In this document: one piece after another, positions 53,297-57,388 of the stretch | How the letters are laid out: each line of letters starts with the position of its first letter | Position numbering within the stretch: position 1 is the first letter of the stretch | The notes under the pieces: model-generated | What the model saw: only the letters and a program-made list of their open reading frames with translations | Database searches by the model: none | Told to the model about the DNA's origin: nothing | From: Clostridia bacterium | Lineage (GTDB): Bacteria; Bacillota; Clostridia; Christensenellales; CAG-314 | DNA length: 57,388 bases | Direction: 5' to 3' | Assembly (NCBI GenBank): GCA_028698585.1 | Contig: JAQVWG010000011.1 | Location: 1-57,388 of the forward strand | Translations under genes and position numbers: made by a program

Positions 53297-56200
53297 TTAA
53301 TCGCAACTGTCCGTATCCCACTTGGTTATTGTGCCACCTGTTGTAGTAGATAACGCCTTGCAACTGCTTCCATAACTGCAATCTCTATATGAACAAGTAT
53401 TTCCAGTAGATGAGTTTGTGTTACTAGCGTTCCCTGTACAATTGGACACAAGACTACAAGTATTAAACGCGACCGCAACACCTGTTGCTGTACTGCTTCC
53501 TACCTCATTAGCAGTTGTTGCTGTACCAGAACAGTTAGATATATTGGTACAGTTATAGTAAACATAGGCATTTGCATTGTAGTAATTATATTTTAATCCG
53601 TTGTAATATACCCGTGCACTATATTTTAACGAGCCACTACAATTGACTAGGTTATTACAATATCCAAACAACACTCTCTGCGGATTAAGATTTTCACTTA
53701 ATGCCTCACTATATACCATATTACAGTTAATTAAGTTGTTACAGTAACCAACTGCTTGCGCCACACCGCCATAAGTAACCGACGCGAAGGATATTTGGCA
53801 GTTTTGCAGATTGTCAAAGTATGATATCGTGGTGGTTTTACCACCCAATAAGAAATTGACTCCGTCACATTTTTTGACAGAATATTGTGTCGCAGAAGTC
53901 AAAACACAATCTGTAAATGCAAGTTTCGCACCGTTTATACCGTGCAGTTCTGTTATGTGAGATGGTAGTGTTAAATTACCCGTGCGAGCATATGATGTCG
54001 TACCACCATCACCCTTAATTAATATCGAGTGTATACCAGTATCTAATGTGCTATTGTCTATCGCTGTGCAAAAAGTAGTAAAGTCGCTTTGACTTGCAAT
54101 CACCAAGTCATAAATATCAGTTGTACCATTAGTAACGGTGAATGTACTTGTTGTAGCATCTGTAAAAGTTATCGTATGTGTATCAACTAATCCACTCGTA
54201 CTTGTTTTCGCTATTGAAGTTATACCCTTTCCAGTGGCACCAGTTGCTCCAGTTGCACCAGTCTCTCCTTGAGGACCAGTCTCTCCTTGAGGTCCGGTTT
54301 CTCCCTGAGGACCAGTAGCACCGGTTGTCCCTTGTATTCCTTGCTCACCTTTGAACAGACACCAATTATAACTGCTTTTATCTGTCGGTGCAGATAGTGC
54401 CACTACTACACCTATATAGTTTTGTCCACTTGTCCAAGTTGATGTAAAGTCGGTGCCATCAGCATATGCACTATATCTTATCCATACAGGATTACCACTC
54501 GCTCCGGTCGGTCCTCGCAATCCTGCTTCACCTTGTAATCCTTGAGCACCAGTAGCACCAGTTTCACCCTGTGGACCTTGTATACCTTGTTCACCTTGTG
54601 GACCTTGTGGACCTTGTATACCTTGTTGACCATCTGCGCCAGTATCACCTTGCAATCCTTGTATACCTTGTGGTCCACGTTCACCTTGAGGCCCTGTATC
54701 ACCAGTGTCCCCTTTTGCACCAGTATCTCCTGTATCACCCTTTTCACCTTGAATACCCTGAATACCCTGTATACCTTGCTCGCCTTGTGCTCCGGTATCA
54801 CCAGTATCACCTTTTGGCCCTTGAAGCCCTTGTTCGCCCTGTGGGCCTTGAGCACCAGTTTCGCCTGTGTCCCCTTTAACACCTTGTTCACCTTGTACAC
54901 CTTGCGGACCTTGTTCACCTTGTACACCTTGCGGGCCAGTCGAACCAGTATCACCCTTGTCACCCTTAATACCCGTTACTGACATGTCCACAATATAAGA
55001 CCAATGTATACTGCCAATACCGCTGGAAGTGCGCATATATACCTTACCATAATCGGTATCTGTCGTTGTGCCTGTATCAATCAGCACAAAGTCCCCAACA
55101 TCGTATAGGGTAGAAGCATTCATTAAGTCAATGCTAGCAAAAGTTCCACTAATTGAAAAACTGTCACCAGTATCACCCTTATCGCCTTTGACACCTTGTA
55201 TTCCTTGCTCGCCTTGTACACCTTGTATGCCTTGTATTCCTTGTGCTCCGGTATCACCTTTGTCCCCCTTTATACCTTGTATACCTTGTGGTCCCTGTAT
55301 CCCTTGTTCGCCAGTGTCACCTTTGTCCCCTTTAGCACCGGTTGTCCCTGTTGCTCCTGTTGCTCCTTGTGGTCCAGTCGCACCTGTTATCACAGTGATA
55401 TATCCCACAGTAACATTGTCATCTCCTACTGCTGTTACAGAGTATATGTAGGTGGCTGTATGATTGTAATTGTCTGCAATAATTAAGTCACCAACTTTAA
55501 TGCTCCTATACGCTGGTACATTAATGCTTGTCCTAATAAGTGATGTTGTAGAAACTAATGTTGCCTGTGAGGTGCGATACATACTTAATCCCTCGGCACC
55601 GTCATCACCATTAGTAACAGTTAATGTGTTGGTTACATTATCGGTAAATGTGATTGTATAAGTATCAACCAGTCCACTCGTGCCAGTCTTTACAACAGAT
55701 ACTATACCTCTGCCGTCCTGACCGTTTGCACCACTAGTTCCTTGTGCTCCAGTATCACCCTTATCGCCCTTTGGGATAGCGAAGTTTAACACGACGCTGG
55801 CGCCAGTGCCACAGTTTGTAACATTAGCGCTGGAGCCTGCATCCCCTGTAGTAACTGTGCCGACAGACACGGTCGCACTTTGTCCGTCTGCACCATTGAA
55901 TACTCCGTTATTCTTATCCTCAAGCAATTGTTCGCCAATCCCCGCTACAGTCTGTCCTTGCTGTTGCACTTGTTCAATAGCGTTATTGACCTGTCCAACT
56001 ATGTCGGCAAGTTGCTCTATGCCGTCGAATATCGCACTACTAAGGCTTTGCTCCGTGTATGTACTCACGTTGCCTTGTACTGACGGCAGCACACTGAGCG
56101 TACATTGATTGTTAATATTTGATTTGAAAACTATGCTGTTATCACCGCCGTCACGTGCCACCAATTGCAGAGTCAATAGCCCTCTATGTGCAGTAATACA

Positions 56201-56443
56201 GTTTTCTATATCGTAGAATAGGACCTGCGTATTGTCTGCGTCCTCCTCCCACTCCAATGTCGCCGTTATATACCTGTTTATGGGTGTCTCAATTTCCAAC
56301 GCAAAACTGTAATCCCAATACTCTATCGGTATGATGAACTTTATGCGAGTCGTAAGATTTTCGCCTTGATTAAGGCTGAAGTTACTCAACAGACTTAGAT
56401 TCTTATGCTGGTCCAGTTGAGCATAATAGTTAAAAACTGCCAT
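53297..56443 (-). CDS. Phage tail fibre-like protein with collagen-like repeats and a beta-helix-like C-terminus
   Basis: The 1048-residue protein starts at 56443 after AAAGGAG and has no signal peptide. Residues 1-130 ([20 protein letters not shown]..., [16 protein letters not shown]) resemble the N-terminal attachment domain of Firmicutes phage baseplate upper proteins. A coiled-coil-like stretch follows (about 140-180). Gly-x-y tracts occur at about 222-240, 351-426, 489-649 and 698-737, rich in GDKGDTG and GEQGIQG. Between them lie short domains such as [11 protein letters not shown]. The last 300 residues are rich in Asn, Cys, Ser, Thr and Tyr, with a repeated C-x-x-L/I-x-N-C pattern, as in parallel beta-helices of tail spikes. 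Without other phage genes its present role is unclear. Confidence 0.8.
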   Translation of the reverse strand: MAVFNYYAQLDQHKNLSLLSNFSLNQGENLTTRIKFIIPIEYWDYSFALEIETPINRYITATLEWEEDADNTQVLFYDIENCITAHRGLLTLQLVARDGGDNSIVFKSNINNQCTLSVLPSVQGNVSTYTEQSLSSAIFDGIEQLADIVGQVNNAIEQVQQQGQTVAGIGEQLLEDKNNGVFNGADGQSATVSVGTVTTGDAGSSANVTNCGTGASVVLNFAIPKGDKGDTGAQGTSGANGQDGRGIVSVVKTGTSGLVDTYTITFTDNVTNTLTVTNGDDGAEGLSMYRTSQATLVSTTSLIRTSINVPAYRSIKVGDLIIADNYNHTATYIYSVTAVGDDNVTVGYITVITGATGPQGATGATGTTGAKGDKGDTGEQGIQGPQGIQGIKGDKGDTGAQGIQGIQGVQGEQGIQGVKGDKGDTGDSFSISGTFASIDLMNASTLYDVGDFVLIDTGTTTDTDYGKVYMRTSSGIGSIHWSYIVDMSVTGIKGDKGDTGSTGPQGVQGEQGPQGVQGEQGVKGDTGETGAQGPQGEQGLQGPKGDTGDTGAQGEQGIQGIQGIQGEKGDTGDTGAKGDTGDTGPQGERGPQGIQGLQGDTGADGQQGIQGPQGPQGEQGIQGPQGETGATGAQGLQGEAGLRGPTGASGNPVWIRYSAYADGTDFTSTWTSGQNYIGVVVALSAPTDKSSYNWCLFKGEQGIQGTTGATGPQGETGPQGETGPQGETGATGATGATGKGITSIAKTSTSGLVDTHTITFTDATTSTFTVTNGTTDIYDLVIASQSDFTTFCTAIDNSTLDTGIHSILIKGDGGTTSYARTGNLTLPSHITELHGINGAKLAFTDCVLTSATQYSVKKCDGVNFLLGGKTTTISYFDNLQNCQISFASVTYGGVAQAVGYCNNLINCNMVYSEALSENLNPQRVLFGYCNNLVNCSGSLKYSARVYYNGLKYNYYNANAYVYYNCTNISNCSGTATTANEVGSSTATGVAVAFNTCSLVSNCTGNASNTNSSTGNTCSYRDCSYGSSCKALSTTTGGTITKWDTDSCD

Positions 56444-56533
56444 TAATTATACTCCTTTATTTTGTCAAATCCTTTGGGTGCAGGTCAGTAACTCCTGCTT
56501 AGGTACAACTGTGGCATGTTACATCTTATCGGC

Positions 56534-56561
56534 ATTATACTATACAATACCGTTTTGTAAA
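56534..56561 (-). promoter_or_regulatory. Promoter of the collagen-repeat gene
   Basis: TTTACA (56561-56556), 16 bases, TATAAT (56539-56534) on the minus strand, about 90 bases before the ATG. An independent host-type promoter is notable for a tail gene. Confidence 0.6.
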
Positions 56562-56742
56562 GGTAGCATCTGCCACATATTTACATATAGCAGTCTCTGC
56601 GACATAACATGATGTTGGTTAGAAAGTAACATTTACATAAGTCTTACATGAAATGTAGCTCTAATTATTCATTCGCTTAACATACAACAATGTCATTCCA
56701 CCACTATTATCAACAATTACATTGCCACCGCGAGAAAATCTG

Positions 56743-56770
56743 TTGACATTTGCACCGTAGCAGTTATAAT
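56743..56770 (+). promoter_or_regulatory. Promoter of the GtrA-family gene
   Basis: TTGACA (56743-56748), 16-base spacer, TATAAT (56765-56770), followed by AGGAG and the ATG at 56815. Confidence 0.75.
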
Positions 56771-56814
56771 TATGTGTATAATGCAGCGCAATATCATGTG
56801 AGGAGTAACAATTT

Positions 56815-57388
56815 ATGGATAAAAACAAAAAAGCACAGTTATGGCAAATGCTCAAGTTCGTACTATTCAGCATATCTGCTGGCGTTATACAGGCTGTGTC
56901 CTTTACCCTACTTAACGAGTTGGTCAACTGGGGACCCAAGTTTGTCGCCACAGAATATGGCCCTAACTATTTCATTGCGCTGGTATTGTCTGTATTGTGG
57001 AACTTTACATTTAACCGCAAGTTTACATTCAAATCTGCTAACAACATACCCATTGCCATGCTCAAAATATTCGCATATTACTGCGTGTTTACACCGTTGT
57101 CAATATGGTGGGGCGTAGCGCTGACCAAGGCAGTTACATGGAGAGGGTTTGAATATATCGTACTATTAGGCACCATGATAGTCAATATGTTAACAGAGTA
57201 CTTAGTGTGCAAGTTCTGGGTATATCGCAACAGCGAGAACACTAACGACCTAGCTAAACGCCAACAGCTTGACACGATACAACCAGATTCAACCAACACG
57301 CAAGATACTCAACAGAACAATTTACCTAACGCCCAAGTAACGCAGAGTAATAATTCGACCGATGCACAACAAGACAATATATCTAGCA
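56815..57388 (+). CDS. GtrA-family membrane protein, 3' end beyond the window
   Basis: The frame starts at the ATG at 56815 after AGGAG and is open to the last base, giving at least 191 residues. About four hydrophobic helices are visible (LKFVLFSISAGVIQAVSF, YFIALVLSVLWNFTFNRKFTF, a third around IFAYYCVFTPL, a fourth around YIVLLGTMIVNM). The pattern N-F-x-x-N-R-K-F-T-F is the hallmark of GtrA-like proteins. These move undecaprenyl-linked sugars or assist polymer decoration. From about residue 143 the tail is hydrophilic and rich in Gln, Asn, Thr and Asp, longer than the usual GtrA (about 130-150 residues). Confidence 0.85.
   Translation, partial: MDKNKKAQLWQMLKFVLFSISAGVIQAVSFTLLNELVNWGPKFVATEYGPNYFIALVLSVLWNFTFNRKFTFKSANNIPIAMLKIFAYYCVFTPLSIWWGVALTKAVTWRGFEYIVLLGTMIVNMLTEYLVCKFWVYRNSENTNDLAKRQQLDTIQPDSTNTQDTQQNNLPNAQVTQSNNSTDAQQDNISS

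Larger units (their letters stand above)
56444..56814. other. Divergent intergenic region
   Basis: No gene seen. Besides the minus-strand promoter, the plus strand has TTGACA (56743-56748), 16 bases, TATAAT (56765-56770) for the GtrA-family gene. A minus-strand frame across 56661-56951 runs opposite the start of that gene and has no ribosome site. Confidence 0.5.

Noticed and set aside
54490..54980. Long open frames antisense to the collagen tracts
   Set aside because: They arise from the repetitive Gly-x-y codons read in other frames; they have low-complexity translation and no ribosome sites.
52998..56443. A complete prophage
   Set aside because: No integrase, terminase, capsid, portal, holin or attachment repeats within the window; flanking genes are housekeeping genes.

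Overview
The window looks like chromosomal DNA of an uncultured anaerobic Bacillota, most likely a gut Clostridia. The evidence is strong GGAGG-type ribosome binding sites, TTGACA/TATAAT promoters, WhiA, a DnaE-type replicative polymerase, a four-subunit 2-oxoacid:ferredoxin oxidoreductase, Gram-positive wall precursor genes and low to moderate G+C (by eye). No rRNA, tRNA, CRISPR array, integrase or transposase was seen. Most genes are on the minus strand.

Layout. 1-2227: 5' part of a huge membrane-anchored repeat protein running off the left edge. 2576-6267: a heterodimeric ABC exporter. 7386-15343: dnaE, whiA, a PHP phosphoesterase, murB and a solute-binding-like membrane protein. 16713-20352: a CPA2 antiporter with a PII-like partner, divergent from an MFS transporter. 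20861-24636: a trypsin-like protease, an M28 peptidase and a PlsC/zinc-ribbon protein. 25040-26762: a two-component system. 27279-31508: uppP, glmS, glmM. 31937-36037: a FAH-family enzyme, a YfcE-type phosphodiesterase, a MATE pump and a diguanylate cyclase. 36293-37105: a lone ABC ATPase. 37595-42575: an operon of ilvE, four 2-oxoacid oxidoreductase subunits and an acyl-CoA:carboxylate CoA-transferase. 43179-45077: a glycosyltransferase-acyltransferase fusion. 45453-46655: an XRE regulator and a partner gene. 46742-49795: aroB, an ECF S component and DAHP synthase. 49879-52534: galE and glnA. 52998-56443: an isolated pair of phage-tail-like genes, one a 1048-residue collagen-repeat fibre. 56815-end: a truncated GtrA-family gene.

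Themes. Wall and envelope precursor supply is well represented (glmS, glmM, murB, uppP, galE, PlsC proteins, GT4 fusion). The ilvE operon links branched-chain amino acids, 2-oxoacids, acyl-CoAs and short-chain fatty acids. Upstream of ilvE I see a 39-codon leader ORF rich in Ile/Leu/Val codons that ends inside an intrinsic terminator, which suggests ribosome-mediated attenuation. That would fit a biosynthetic (reductive carboxylation) direction for the operon.

The most unusual structural signal is a recurring pattern. At six or more loci the 3' end of a gene plus its downstream flank is tandemly duplicated with a period of about 110-200 bp (glmS, histidine kinase, CoA-transferase, antiporter, glycosyltransferase fusion, protease). 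The copies range from almost identical to heavily decayed. They fill many of the long gene-free gaps of this window.
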